Of a DNA stretch of 64,000 bases, positions 53,333-62,276 are shown piece by piece. Source of the DNA: Bog-473 sp963782415 (GTDB lineage Bacteria > Actinomycetota > Acidimicrobiia > Acidimicrobiales > RAAP-2); assembly GCA_963782415.1 (NCBI GenBank), contig CAWAJT010000008.1:62001-126000 (forward strand), written 5' to 3'. Numbering within the stretch: the first letter of the stretch is position 1; every line of letters starts with the position of its first letter. The notes below the pieces were generated by a model. It was not told where the DNA came from and did no database searches. It saw only the letters and a program-made list of their open reading frames with translations. Both the position numbers and the translations under genes were made by a program.

Positions 53333-54803
53333 GCGAAGGCGTCGGCTCGTCTGCACCGCGCCTCCCGCCGTTGGCGACGTGCTCGGTCCAGCGGCCTTCG
53401 TGCCAGTAGCGCAACTCATGGCGCCCGCCGGGGTCCGGGTACCAACCTGACGGTGCGGCGTTGGTTGCCGAAGGTGGGGGACCGGGACGGGCGTGCACCC
53501 GAGCCGAACGGCTCAGTTCGGTCAGGTCGGCGACGAGCTGGTCTGCTTCGTCCACCTGGCGATCACGGAATTCGGCTCGCGCCCGCTTCCCCGCCACGTC
53601 CACATGGACGGTGGCCAGCCCGAGTGGCCGCTGCAGCGGGCCCTGCACCCGGCGGATGCTCTGGGACTTCTCCAGGGGAACCCACGTGGTCGTCCGGTTC
53701 AGGCGGCCCGTCACGCAGACTGCATGGGCGGCGTCGTGGCCGGCCGACAGGAAGTGAAAGCTCAGTGGCGCCTTGAAGCGGGCCCGGCTCGGGGGCGCAG
53801 AGCGCGCCGGATCGGGTGCGCCCAGCAGGCGCGCGATGAGATGCCACGAGTCCTGCTGCGAACCAACCGGGAGCAGCGCCTTGCGGACGACACCCGTGCC
53901 CTCGCTGCGCTGGTTGCGGGCCGTCGCCCCGGCGACGTCGACCTCGAGGCGCACCCAGCCGAAGGGTCGCCAGAGGAGAGGCTCCACCTGACGGACCGCC
54001 TGTATCCGCGGGTAGGGGACGGTCTCGGAGATCGTCTGCAGGAGCCCGCGCCGGATGCGCACCCCCTCGGGCGCCTCGACGGCGATGAAGGCGTACTGGC
54101 CGGACAGGCGCCGCCAGATCACACCGGCGGCACTGAGGAGATAGACGGCGAGTAGCCCCGCCAAGGCGGCCGCCGTCTTCGGCTCGAACTGGTCGAGGAC
54201 GGCCAGAGCAGCGATGGTGCCGGCGACGACGATGGTGATGAGCGACAGGAAGGTCGAGGCGAGCAGGCGACCGGTGTCGACACTCGCCATCGGGAGGCCC
54301 GTGTTGCTTGACACGGCGACCTCCGCGTCGATGTGCCCGGCGAGAAGGGCGACGCGAAGCTCGGCCGCCTGAGACTCGGAGAGGTAGGCCAGCTTGCCGT
54401 CGGTGGACCCCGATCCGGCCAAACGCACGCGCAGCTCGGACACGCCGAGGAGGCGCGCCAGGAGCGGCCGGACGATGTCCACCGCCTGAATCCGAGCCAG
54501 CGGCAGCCGGCGGGAATCCTTGCGAATCAGTCCGGTCTCAATGCGCAAGGTGTCTCCCTCGAAGCGCCAGCGGGTCACCATCCAGTGGACGTAGCCGTAG
54601 ACGACCGATGCCAGGGTGAACACGACCAGGTAGGCGGTCTCGGCGCGGCCGTTCTCCACCTTCGAATGGATCGTGGACACGACGAAGAGGAGGACGAGGG
54701 CCGGCACGATCCGTCCGACGCGGGCCACTGGCGTGAGCGGGTGGAGCCTGCACCAGCCGTCATCGGCCTCGGGCGGCAACAGAGCCGGCCCGGCGTCGCT
54801 CAC
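53316..54803 (-). CDS. Membrane protein with bacterial PH (YdbT-type) domains and DUF2510 tail
   Basis: A 495-residue protein. Four membrane helices in two pairs (VPALVLLFVVSTIHS, ETAYLVVFTLASVVYGYVHW; LISLITIVV-like and LAGLLAVYLLSAAGVIW) alternate with three bacterial PH-like domains (GLIRKDSRRLPLARIQAVDI, GLLQTISETVPYPRIQAVRQ, WVPLEKSQSIRRVQGPLQRP). The tail GWYPDPGGRHELRYWHEGRW is a DUF2510 domain. The stop end runs 17 bases into the P450 end; the start GTG overlaps the stop of the second PH gene. YdbS/YdbT-like pairs are membrane proteins of unknown function. Confidence 0.87.
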   Translation of the reverse strand: MSDAGPALLPPEADDGWCRLHPLTPVARVGRIVPALVLLFVVSTIHSKVENGRAETAYLVVFTLASVVYGYVHWMVTRWRFEGDTLRIETGLIRKDSRRLPLARIQAVDIVRPLLARLLGVSELRVRLAGSGSTDGKLAYLSESQAAELRVALLAGHIDAEVAVSSNTGLPMASVDTGRLLASTFLSLITIVVAGTIAALAVLDQFEPKTAAALAGLLAVYLLSAAGVIWRRLSGQYAFIAVEAPEGVRIRRGLLQTISETVPYPRIQAVRQVEPLLWRPFGWVRLEVDVAGATARNQRSEGTGVVRKALLPVGSQQDSWHLIARLLGAPDPARSAPPSRARFKAPLSFHFLSAGHDAAHAVCVTGRLNRTTTWVPLEKSQSIRRVQGPLQRPLGLATVHVDVAGKRARAEFRDRQVDEADQLVADLTELSRSARVHARPGPPPSATNAAPSGWYPDPGGRHELRYWHEGRWTEHVANGGRRGADEPTPSPTSSP

Positions 54804-55279
54804 ATTCCCGCCGCCATCGACTCGCCCAACTCGGTCAACCGGTCCCGCAAGCGCGCCGCCTCGGTGCGCTCGAGCCCGGGAATGCGGGCATCGCTGGCCG
54901 CGGCCGCCGTATGGAGCTTGACGGTCGACAGCTGGAAGAGGCGTTCGATCGGCCCCGCCGTCACCTCGACGAACTGCATGCGTCCGTAGGGAACAACGGA
55001 AAGCCGTCGGACCATGACACCGCGGGCGACGATCAGGTCCTCATGGCGTTCCTGATAACGCCAGGCCCCGAACCGTCGTCGGAGGAACCACGAGAGCAGT
55101 CCGCCGAGCAGCAACACGACGGCGGCGCTGACGATGCCCGGCAGCGGGCCACCCGCCGCGAAGAACATGATTCCGAACAACGCGGCGAGCATCACCGAGA
55201 TCACGGCGGCCTCCATCCGGCGCATCCGCCACAGACCCCGCGAAGGACGGAGCCAGGGTTGTTCGTTCTCCATCGTCAT
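54800..55279 (-). CDS. Small membrane protein with bacterial PH domain (YdbS-type)
   Basis: A 159-residue partner of the protein above. Two helices (AAVISVMLAALFGIMFFAAG, IVSAAVVLLLGGLLSWFLRR) precede one PH domain with the conserved GVMVRRLSVVPYGRMQFVEV. ATG 55279 (MTMENEQ) lies inside the 23-bp duplication; ATG 55273 is also possible. The two genes overlap by four bases and must be coupled. Confidence 0.87.
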   Translation of the reverse strand: MTMENEQPWLRPSRGLWRMRRMEAAVISVMLAALFGIMFFAAGGPLPGIVSAAVVLLLGGLLSWFLRRRFGAWRYQERHEDLIVARGVMVRRLSVVPYGRMQFVEVTAGPIERLFQLSTVKLHTAAAASDARIPGLERTEAARLRDRLTELGESMAAGM

Positions 55280-55320
55280 GCGTCTGACGTTAAAGGCGTC
55301 ATGCGTCTGACGTTAAAGGC
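55275..55320. repeat. Perfect 23-bp tandem duplication at a gene start
   Basis: A 23-base unit containing GCGTCTGACGTTAAAGG occurs twice without any spacer. The copy at 55275-55297 contains the start codon of the PH gene and its 5' leader; the other repeats the leader. The unit contains GTCA and TGAC as a small inverted repeat. It likely arose by slippage and duplicates any operator or initiation site there. Confidence 0.9.
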
Positions 55321-55483
55321 AAGGTCTCGATCCAGGGCTGCAATTGTGAACCAGTTGGCGGTTCGTCGACAAGAGCGGGTGCCGTTGGCACTGCAGCCGG
55401 TCCGGCCGGCTCACCCGGCCGACACGCGGCCGACCCCGGACAGGCAGTTGACCGGCTGCCGCTGGTACCGGCTCTTTGGCGAC

Positions 55484-56194
55484 TCAGGAGAGCGGCGACC
55501 AACTTGCGCTGCGCAGCAGCCGGCTCTCCCAGCGATCGCGCACCTCGAGCGCGTCGTGCAACCAGGTCCCCGGTGCGGATGCCTCGGGCGGGAGGTCGTG
55601 CCCGAGCATCCACATGACCGCCTTCGTGTTGACGACGCGCTGCCACAGGATCACCTCTGTCGTCTGGTGCGTGCCGAAGACCGGTTGGAAGGCGGCCTCC
55701 AATTCGATCATGCCGACGCCTTCTTCCTTCTGGCTGCTCAGCGTGTGGTCGTAGAGCGTGCCCGCCTTGGCCAGGTAGGCCTGGAGCCCGCCGGCGAAGG
55801 GCCAAGCCGTGTCCTCCATGAAGAGCGAGTTCTTGTGGGTCTCGCCGTCCACCGGCACGGTGGTGAAGTCGATCTCCTGGAGAGGCGACCAGGGCACGGG
55901 CTGCACCACCTTGGCCGTGGTCGAGTGCCGCATGGCGTCGACCTTGGCCGACCAGGCGGCGAGGTCGCCGCCGCGGACGCGCTCGGCCAGCGTCGCCCAC
56001 GCCGCCGCGTCACGGCAGCCCGTGATGGTGACCACCGTGTAGGCCTGCCCGCTCCCGTGGGCCAGGCGCAGGTACCACAGCAACCGGGAGCCGTCGGATG
56101 TGGCCAGCGCCGGCATGTACTCCTCGCGGAAGGCGTCGTCGAAGGCGTCCTCCTGGGCGCCCGCGACCTGATGGACTTGGTGAAGCAGATACAC
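55484..56194 (-). CDS. Hypothetical protein, possible dimeric alpha/beta-barrel (two half-domains)
   Basis: A 236-residue cytoplasmic protein with a GTG start. Halves around YLLHQVHQVAGAQEDAFDDA (residues 1-100) and MIELEAAFQPVFGTHQTTEV (residues 140-236) both have the alternating strand/helix look of NIPSNAP/EthD-type ferredoxin-like barrels. I do not recognise a named family. It lies 55 bases downstream of an SDR gene on the same strand and could share its pathway. Confidence 0.65.
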   Translation of the reverse strand: MYLLHQVHQVAGAQEDAFDDAFREEYMPALATSDGSRLLWYLRLAHGSGQAYTVVTITGCRDAAAWATLAERVRGGDLAAWSAKVDAMRHSTTAKVVQPVPWSPLQEIDFTTVPVDGETHKNSLFMEDTAWPFAGGLQAYLAKAGTLYDHTLSSQKEEGVGMIELEAAFQPVFGTHQTTEVILWQRVVNTKAVMWMLGHDLPPEASAPGTWLHDALEVRDRWESRLLRSASWSPLS

Positions 56195-56249
56195 GGTCTG
56201 TACCCCCCTGGTCGTGGCTGTGTGCAGCGAACTCGCGATGGACGACGGC

Positions 56250-57023
56250 TCAGCGTGTGGTGGCGATTCCCCCGTCCACCGCGATGATGGCGCCGGTCAG
56301 GTAGGCCCCCGCTCGCGAGGACAGGTAGATCGCCGCCCCGGCCATGTCGTCGGGCCGGCCGATGCGCTTGAGCGGCGCGCTCGAGGCGATCTGTTCCCCG
56401 AAGGCCTCCAGTGTGGCGGCCATCATCTTGGACTCGAAGGGCCCCGGGGCGATGGCGTTCACGGTCACCAGCGGCGCCAAGCGCTTGGCCAGGTGGCGCG
56501 TGAGCTGGTGCACGGCGGCCTTCGACGCGCTGTAGGAGTAGGTCTCCAGCGCCGGCACCCCGATGCCGTCGATGGAACCGATGTTGATGACCCGGGCCGG
56601 GGATTCCACCGTCCCTGCCGACTCCAGCAGCGGGACGAGGAACTTGGTCAGGTGGAAGACGCCCTTGACATTGAGGGCGAGCACACGCTCGAACGCGGCC
56701 TCGTCGAAGTCGGCGAGGGGTGCGCCCCATGTGGCGCCGGCGTTGTTCACGAGAATGTCGAGCGAGGACTCCCGCGCCCCGATCTCCTCGGCCAGGCGGC
56801 GGCACTCCGCCTCGGTGGACAGGTCGGCCGGGACGGCGATGCAGGTGCCCTTCTGCGACAGCGCGGCGGCGACCTCCTCACAGACCTCAGCCTTGCGGGA
56901 CGAGATGTAGACCTTCACACCGGCGTCCACGAAGCCCTCGGCGATCATCTTGCCGATGCCGCGGCTCCCGCCGGTGACCAGGGCCGTCTTCCCGGCGATG
57001 TCGAAGAGGTCCGAGGCCGTCAT
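56250..57023 (-). CDS. Short-chain dehydrogenase/reductase
   Basis: A 257-residue SDR. The cofactor motif is TALVTGGSRGIGKMIAEGF, followed by DILVNNAGATWGAPLADF, the catalytic serine in INIGSIDGIGVPALETY, the YSASKAAVHQLTRHLA active-site Tyr/Lys, and NAIAPGPFESKMM. The absence of an acid at the end of strand 2 (YISSRKAEV) suggests NADP. ATG 57023 is preferred because the Rossmann fold starts right there; the longer frame to 57071 is not conserved. It is followed upstream by the M20 gene 22 bases away. Confidence 0.9.
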   Translation of the reverse strand: MTASDLFDIAGKTALVTGGSRGIGKMIAEGFVDAGVKVYISSRKAEVCEEVAAALSQKGTCIAVPADLSTEAECRRLAEEIGARESSLDILVNNAGATWGAPLADFDEAAFERVLALNVKGVFHLTKFLVPLLESAGTVESPARVINIGSIDGIGVPALETYSYSASKAAVHQLTRHLAKRLAPLVTVNAIAPGPFESKMMAATLEAFGEQIASSAPLKRIGRPDDMAGAAIYLSSRAGAYLTGAIIAVDGGIATTR

Positions 57024-57045
57024 CGGCCCATTGTGGCCGCTGGGC

Positions 57046-58224
57046 TCATGGTGCGGCCAGTGCCAGGGCACTGCGGGCCAGCACGCTCGCCCCGACCCGC
57101 AGGGACTCGTCCTCGACGAGGAAGGTCGGGCTGTGGTGCATGCCGCTCGAGCCGTCCGCGGCGCCGCCTCCCACGAAGAAGTAGCAGCCCGGCAGATGGC
57201 GGAGGAACTCGCTCACGTCGTCGCTCGGCGACACCGGCGGCATGCGGAACACCTGGTCCGGCCCCAACACCACGCTTGCCTCGGCTTCGACCACCGCCGT
57301 GGCCTCAGCGTCGTTCACCACGGCCCGCGTGTGCTCGGGGAGCTCCAACTCCACGTGGACGCCCTGGCCGTCGGCGACGTCGTCGCACAGCTGCTGCAGG
57401 CGGACGAGCGCTTCCTCGTGCTGGGCCTCGGTGAAGGTGCGCAGGGTGCCGGTCACCCGGGCCGAGGTCGGCACCACGTTCACCGCGGTGCCGGCATGGA
57501 TGGTGCCGGCGCTGCACACGCAATCGGCCTCCTCGTAGCGCAGGCCCGACGCCACCTCGCCCAGCCGGCTCACGAGCTCGGCCGTGGCCCGGATGACGTC
57601 GCCCTGGGCCGACGGCATGGCACCGTGCCCACCCGGCCCGCTCAGCGTGATGCGCAACGAGTTCGCCTCCGACATGGCGATGCCGGCGCGCAGGGCGACG
57701 AACCCCGAGGGGAACTGGGAGGTGACATGGAAGCCGACGAGGAGCGCTCCCTCCATGGCGGTGAGCGCCCCGCGCTCGAGCATCCGCTTGGCGCCGCACA
57801 AGGCCTCCTCGGCGGGCTGGAAGAGGAAGACGTAGCGCCCCGGGAGGTCCTCGCGCCGGGCGGCCAACAACGATGCGGCACCGAGCATGGAGGCGACGTG
57901 CACGTCGTGGCCGCAGGCGTGCATGATGCCCTCGACCTCCGAGTGGACCGAGCGCGCCGCGTCCTCGTGCACCGGCAACCCGTCGATGTCGCCCCGCAGG
58001 ACGACGCTCTGTCCCGGCCTCCCTCCCTCCATGGTGAAGATGCCGCCGGTCTCCGTCGTGCGCAGCGTCTCGGCGATGCCGAGAGCCGCCATGTGCTCGC
58101 GGATGAGCGCCGTCGTCTCGTGCTCCTCGAAGGCCAGTTCGGGCCGGCGGTGCAGCGCTCGCCGCCGGTCGACCATATCGTCGAACACGGCGTCGGCAGG
58201 AGCCGGCCCCAACAGGTCGGTCAC
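57046..58224 (-). CDS. M20-family amidohydrolase (IAA-amino acid hydrolase-like)
   Basis: A 392-residue metallopeptidase-fold amidohydrolase. It has the metal-binding blocks HRRPELAFEEHET, GIMHACGHDVHVASMLGAAS and FQPAEEALCGAKRML (general base Glu), and the C-terminal MHHSPTFLVEDESL histidine. The dimerisation domain (GPGGHGAMPSAQGDVI) is present. It should remove an acyl group from an N-acyl amino acid or related compound. The start GTG 58224 is next to the stop of the acyl-CoA dehydrogenase, in one operon with the SDR. Confidence 0.92.
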   Translation of the reverse strand: MTDLLGPAPADAVFDDMVDRRRALHRRPELAFEEHETTALIREHMAALGIAETLRTTETGGIFTMEGGRPGQSVVLRGDIDGLPVHEDAARSVHSEVEGIMHACGHDVHVASMLGAASLLAARREDLPGRYVFLFQPAEEALCGAKRMLERGALTAMEGALLVGFHVTSQFPSGFVALRAGIAMSEANSLRITLSGPGGHGAMPSAQGDVIRATAELVSRLGEVASGLRYEEADCVCSAGTIHAGTAVNVVPTSARVTGTLRTFTEAQHEEALVRLQQLCDDVADGQGVHVELELPEHTRAVVNDAEATAVVEAEASVVLGPDQVFRMPPVSPSDDVSEFLRHLPGCYFFVGGGAADGSSGMHHSPTFLVEDESLRVGASVLARSALALAAP

Positions 58225-58225
58225 G

Positions 58226-59461
58226 TCACCGGCTCAACAGGTCCCGCGCAATGTGGGTCACCTGAATTTCGTCGGTGCCCGCGTAAATCTGGAAGACCTT
58301 GGCGTCGCGGGCGAGCTGCTCGACCCGGAACTCGGACATGTAGCCATTCCCGCCGAAGAGCTGCACCGCCTCCATCGCCACCTCGGAGGCCGCCTCCGCG
58401 GAGTAGAGCTTCATGGCTGACGCCTCGGCCAACGTCAGGCTCTTGCCGGCGGCCGCCATCTCAATGTGGCGGAACACGAGGTTCTCAACGTTGAGCCGAG
58501 CGATCTCCATTTTCGCCAACTTGAGCTGAATGAGCTGGAACTCCGAGATCGGCCGCTCCCAGAGCATGCGGTCCTTGGCGTACTGGACGGACAGCTTGAG
58601 GCACTCTTCAATGAGTCCGAGCGACATGGCGGCCACCCCGGCGCGCTCGGTGACGAAGTTGCCTTTGGCGCTCTCGCGCCCTTCGTTGCCTCCGGGCGTT
58701 CCCTCCGTCTCGCCGAGGAGCCGATCCGTCCCGGCGCGCACATCGGTGAGGAAGAGCTCACCGGTCGGTGAGGAGTGCAGCCCCATTTTGCGGAAGGGCT
58801 TGGACTGTTGCAGCCCGGCCATCCCGCTGTCGAGGATGAAGGTCAGGACCGGCCGCTGGCGCAGCGGCGTGCCGCTGCCGTCGTCGAGCTTCGCGTAGAA
58901 GACGATGGTGTCGGCGTATGGGCCGTTCGTGATGAACGTCTTGTTGCCGTTCAGTAGGTACTCGTCGCCGTCGCGCACCGCGGTCGACTTCATGCCGCCG
59001 AGGGCGTCGGATCCCGAGTCGGGCTCGGTGATGGCCCAGGCACCCACCTTGTCGAGCGTCATGAGATCGAGGCCCCAGCGCTCCATCTGTGCCGGTGTGC
59101 CGCCCTTCATGATGGTGCCGCCCGCCAATCCGGTGCTCACTCCGAGAGCGGTGACGATGCCGGGGCAGTAGTGGCACAGCTCAATGATCGGGATCATGGT
59201 CATGGCCGCGTTGGACCCGCCCTCGGCCCTCTCCGCGGACGTGCCTTGGGCGTCGCCGCCCGCGGCCTTCCGTTCGATGGCCCGCTTGGCCGAGTCCCGG
59301 GCCAGGGCGTCGAGACCGAAGGTCCGGTACAGCTTGCGGATCACCTCGTAGGGCGGCGTCTCGCCGTGCTCGAGCTCCTCGACGTTGGGCTTGACCTCTT
59401 CGTCGACGAAACGTCGCACCGCGTCGCGGATCGCCAGCTGCTCTTCGGACCACTCGAACAT
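58226..59461 (-). CDS. Acyl-CoA dehydrogenase
   Basis: A 411-residue flavoenzyme. N-terminal MFEWSEEQLAIRDAVRRFVD, the FAD loop WAITEPDSGSDALGGMKSTA, YLLNGNKTFITNGPYADT, and the C-terminal QLFGGNGYMSEFRVEQLARD and IYAGTDEIQVTHIARDL match the short/medium-chain acyl-CoA dehydrogenase type, with an internal insert (GGDAQGTSAERAEGGS, about 70-90). It is the first gene of a minus-strand run followed by M20 and SDR genes. Electron transfer to ETF is expected. Confidence 0.92.
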   Translation of the reverse strand: MFEWSEEQLAIRDAVRRFVDEEVKPNVEELEHGETPPYEVIRKLYRTFGLDALARDSAKRAIERKAAGGDAQGTSAERAEGGSNAAMTMIPIIELCHYCPGIVTALGVSTGLAGGTIMKGGTPAQMERWGLDLMTLDKVGAWAITEPDSGSDALGGMKSTAVRDGDEYLLNGNKTFITNGPYADTIVFYAKLDDGSGTPLRQRPVLTFILDSGMAGLQQSKPFRKMGLHSSPTGELFLTDVRAGTDRLLGETEGTPGGNEGRESAKGNFVTERAGVAAMSLGLIEECLKLSVQYAKDRMLWERPISEFQLIQLKLAKMEIARLNVENLVFRHIEMAAAGKSLTLAEASAMKLYSAEAASEVAMEAVQLFGGNGYMSEFRVEQLARDAKVFQIYAGTDEIQVTHIARDLLSR

Positions 59462-59524
59462 GTCGTGCCTTCCTGGTTGCCCCCCCGCTGCCCCGCTCCC
59501 GCCGGGCGACCCTACCGGTCGCCT

Positions 59525-60091
59525 CTAGGCTTCGGCGATCTTGCGCAGGGTGTTCAGATCGGTGTGGACGACCTCTTCGGGCAATCGGGCGTGCTTGATC
59601 ACCGTCGTCTCCGTGTAGGAGAACTCGTCCTCCACGCTGGTGTCGATCGTGACTTCGTAGCGAATGGCCTGGGCGTTCTTGTCCAGCCAGTTGTTCGACA
59701 GGATCCCGTAGGTCCGGCTGCCGACGCTGGCGTGCAGCGTGAACTTGGTGTCGTCGGCTGCGACCACGGCGCCGGCGACGATCGCCGAGCCCCGGGGGAT
59801 CAAGAAGCAACGGACGACCTCGCTGTCGCGGGCGTCCCACATCCAATAGCCCACCTCGGTATGGAAGGGATTGTCCTCCCCGCCTCGCCAGGCCGCCATG
59901 CGGTAGTCGAGGCCGTAGAGGACCTGGCTCCCGTTCTCCACCGGCCCGAACGGCTTGAAGTCGATGTGCTCGCGGTAGGGGGTGAGGCCGATCTCCCCCT
60001 TCTCGTTGGCGTAGGCGACGTCCTCGCCCTTCTCGCCCTCCCAGATACCTGCCAGCCGGGCCAACGGCCCCCACTCAGGTCCTGCGCTCAA
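59525..60091 (-). CDS. Nitrobindin-like heme-binding beta-barrel protein
   Basis: A 188-residue protein. The block LARLAGIWEGEKGEDV is the GxWxGxG motif of the nitrobindin/FABP-like (DUF1794) barrel; FGPVENGSQVLYGLDYRMAA and NPFHTEVGYWMWDARDSEVV follow. Start TTG 60091 follows GAGGAGGAG by a few bases. Some members bind heme or NO through a C-terminal histidine; a candidate here is not certain. It precedes the acyl-CoA dehydrogenase by 63 bases. Confidence 0.8.
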   Translation of the reverse strand: MSAGPEWGPLARLAGIWEGEKGEDVAYANEKGEIGLTPYREHIDFKPFGPVENGSQVLYGLDYRMAAWRGGEDNPFHTEVGYWMWDARDSEVVRCFLIPRGSAIVAGAVVAADDTKFTLHASVGSRTYGILSNNWLDKNAQAIRYEVTIDTSVEDEFSYTETTVIKHARLPEEVVHTDLNTLRKIAEA

Positions 60092-60229
60092 GTCTCCTCC
60101 TCACGGTTATCACGGCACGGTTCTCGGCCGCGTTTTGCGCTCCTGTCCGTGGTGACACGCCACGTCCCGCGTTCACCGCCAGCTTAGGTCCTGGCGCCGG
60201 TCGCTCTCCGACCCGCCGCTCGAGCGGGT

Positions 60230-61186
60230 CTACCGCGGGGGGATCCCCTCTGCGAGGCCGAGCAGCGGCTCGTCGGCCTGGCGGCGCCCTCGACGCCGTC
60301 CAGAGGACCGTGCGCCCTCCGCATGGCGCTGGGTCCTCGCCACGATGACCCGGCTCGCCACCAGCAACAAGAGGACGAGGACCACGAGGATGAGCGCGGC
60401 GTCATAGGAGAGATAGTGGTAGTTCTGTTGGGGCGCGTTGTAGTACGAGAAGACGACGTAGGTCAGGTATGGGAACGACCCATGCGTCAGGGAGTGCGGC
60501 AGGGTGGGCGCGAAGTTGGCCGTGTAGATGAGTGGGGCCGTCTCGCCCGCCGCGATAGCCAAGGCGAGCAGGAGGCCCGTGACGATGCCCGGCAGGGCGC
60601 TCTTGAGGACCACCTTGCGAAGTCCGTAACCGACGGACATCCCGAGGGCCTCCGCCCCCTCGCGGTACGCCGTGGGTACCTGGCGCAACGAGTTCTCCGT
60701 GGTCTTGGCGATGTAGGGGATCACCATGATGGAGAGGATGATCAGGGCGGCCAGCAGTGAAAAGCCCCAGCCCAGCCCGACGACCAACGCCACGTAGCCC
60801 ACGTAGCCCAGCACGATGGAGGGAAAACCCGTAAGGATGTCCGACGCCGTGCGCAGCGGTCCGCTCAGTTTGCCGCTGCGCTTGTCCGGCCGGGCCATCT
60901 CCGACAAGTGGATGCCGGCCAGTACGCCGACGGTGCCGGCGATGAGCAAGACCCCGAGCATGAGGACCAGCGTGCCCAGGATTTGGTCGCGCAGTCCGCC
61001 CCCCGCTGGGGTCAGCTTGGTCCACAGCACGTCCCAGTGCCAGTGCGGGAGCGCTTTTGTCAGGACGCCGACGAGGAGCCAGGCGGCGGGCGCCATGATG
61101 AAGAACAGGGCCACGTACGTGAGCACGCGCCAGATTTCCGTGGAGACCCGACGCCGCCGCGTGGCGGTCCCGGCGGCCAGCGACAT
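60230..61186 (-). CDS. pstA: Phosphate ABC transporter permease PstA
   Basis: A 318-residue membrane protein with six helices and the EAA-type loop TENSLRQVPTAYREGAEALGM. IHLSEMARPDKRSGKLSGP, ILTGFPSIVLGYVGYVALV and AIAAGETAPLIYTANF match PstA. ATG 61186 follows GGGAGGGG; the frame upstream to 61288 is not conserved. It is the last gene of the pst group, and its C-terminal tail is basic (SSGRRRGRRQADE). The TM helices form the channel with PstC. Confidence 0.92.
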   Translation of the reverse strand: MSLAAGTATRRRRVSTEIWRVLTYVALFFIMAPAAWLLVGVLTKALPHWHWDVLWTKLTPAGGGLRDQILGTLVLMLGVLLIAGTVGVLAGIHLSEMARPDKRSGKLSGPLRTASDILTGFPSIVLGYVGYVALVVGLGWGFSLLAALIILSIMVIPYIAKTTENSLRQVPTAYREGAEALGMSVGYGLRKVVLKSALPGIVTGLLLALAIAAGETAPLIYTANFAPTLPHSLTHGSFPYLTYVVFSYYNAPQQNYHYLSYDAALILVVLVLLLLVASRVIVARTQRHAEGARSSGRRRGRRQADEPLLGLAEGIPPR

Positions 61187-61232
61187 CAGGCCCCTCCCAC
61201 CGGAGCGTGCACCCGGCCGGTGCGGTTGACGA

Positions 61233-62276
61233 TCAGCCACGCGCGACCAGGTTGACGGCGACGGAGATGACGGCGAGCACCAGTGCAAGTTCGGCCAGCG
61301 TGGCCACGGCGAAGCCCGTCCCGTCGGTCAACGCCCCGTCGAGTTGCTGAAGGATGGTGGCAGCCACCGTCGTGAACGGGAGGTAGACGGTATGGGGGAT
61401 CTGCAGCGATGTGCCGCCGATCATGGCGATGGCGATGGTCTCGCCGAGCGCCCTGCCGAGGCCGAGGACGGTGGCGCCGATGATGCCCGAGCGCACCCAG
61501 GGGAGGGTCACCTTGTTGGATACCTCCCAGTCGGTCATGCCCAGGGCAAGCGCCCCCTCTTTGGGGAGCGGCGGTACCTGCATGAAGAGATCGCGGGTGG
61601 TTGAGGTGATGATGGGTACGATCATCAGGGCCAGGACGAGGGCGGCTGACAAGAGCCCCTCCCCGTGGCCCACCGGGTTGCGAAAGTACCTGAGCACCGG
61701 TACGTCGGGCATATGGTCGGCGATGACCGGGTAGACGTGCTGGGCCAACCAGGGGCCGAATGTGAGGATGCCCCAGAGGCCGAGCACAACACTTGGGATG
61801 CCAGCCAGGATTTCGACGGTGACGCCCAGCGGCCGCGAGACCCAGGTCGGCATCCGCTCGGTCAGGGCGAAGGCGGCACCGACCGAGAGGGGCACCGCGA
61901 TGATGATCGCGATGATCGACGAGACGACGGTGCCCCAGATGATCGCCCAGGCCCCGAACTGGGCACCCATCTGGTGCGCCACCCCGTGGCTATGGACGAC
62001 GGAGCCGTAGCCGTTGCCGTAGGTCCAGTTGCGCCCGTACAAGAAGTACCAGCCGTTGACTCGAATGGCCGGCCACGCCTTGACCGCCAGAACCGAGACC
62101 GCGAAGACCAGCGCGGCCAGGGGCATGACCACGGCCACCCACGCGGCGCCCCGCCACGCATGCTCTTCGTTCCGCCGGGCGAAGCTGCCGACCCGGCGCG
62201 GTAACGGCGGCCTTCCGGTCGACTCCGCCTGCGGCGTGGCAGGGACTCGCCCCGCCACGCCGCCGACGGACGCCAT
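61233..62276 (-). CDS. pstC: Phosphate ABC transporter permease PstC
   Basis: A 347-residue membrane protein. Helices include WVAVVMPLAALVFAVSVLAV, IIWGTVVSSIIAIIIAVPLS and ILAGIPSVVLGLWGILTFG, with VPPLPKEGALALGMTDWEVS as the EAA-type loop and GLGRALGETIAIAMIGG. Its ATG overlaps the last base of the pstS stop (TAATG), showing coupling. It pairs with PstA. Confidence 0.93.
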   Translation of the reverse strand: MASVGGVAGRVPATPQAESTGRPPLPRRVGSFARRNEEHAWRGAAWVAVVMPLAALVFAVSVLAVKAWPAIRVNGWYFLYGRNWTYGNGYGSVVHSHGVAHQMGAQFGAWAIIWGTVVSSIIAIIIAVPLSVGAAFALTERMPTWVSRPLGVTVEILAGIPSVVLGLWGILTFGPWLAQHVYPVIADHMPDVPVLRYFRNPVGHGEGLLSAALVLALMIVPIITSTTRDLFMQVPPLPKEGALALGMTDWEVSNKVTLPWVRSGIIGATVLGLGRALGETIAIAMIGGTSLQIPHTVYLPFTTVAATILQQLDGALTDGTGFAVATLAELALVLAVISVAVNLVARG

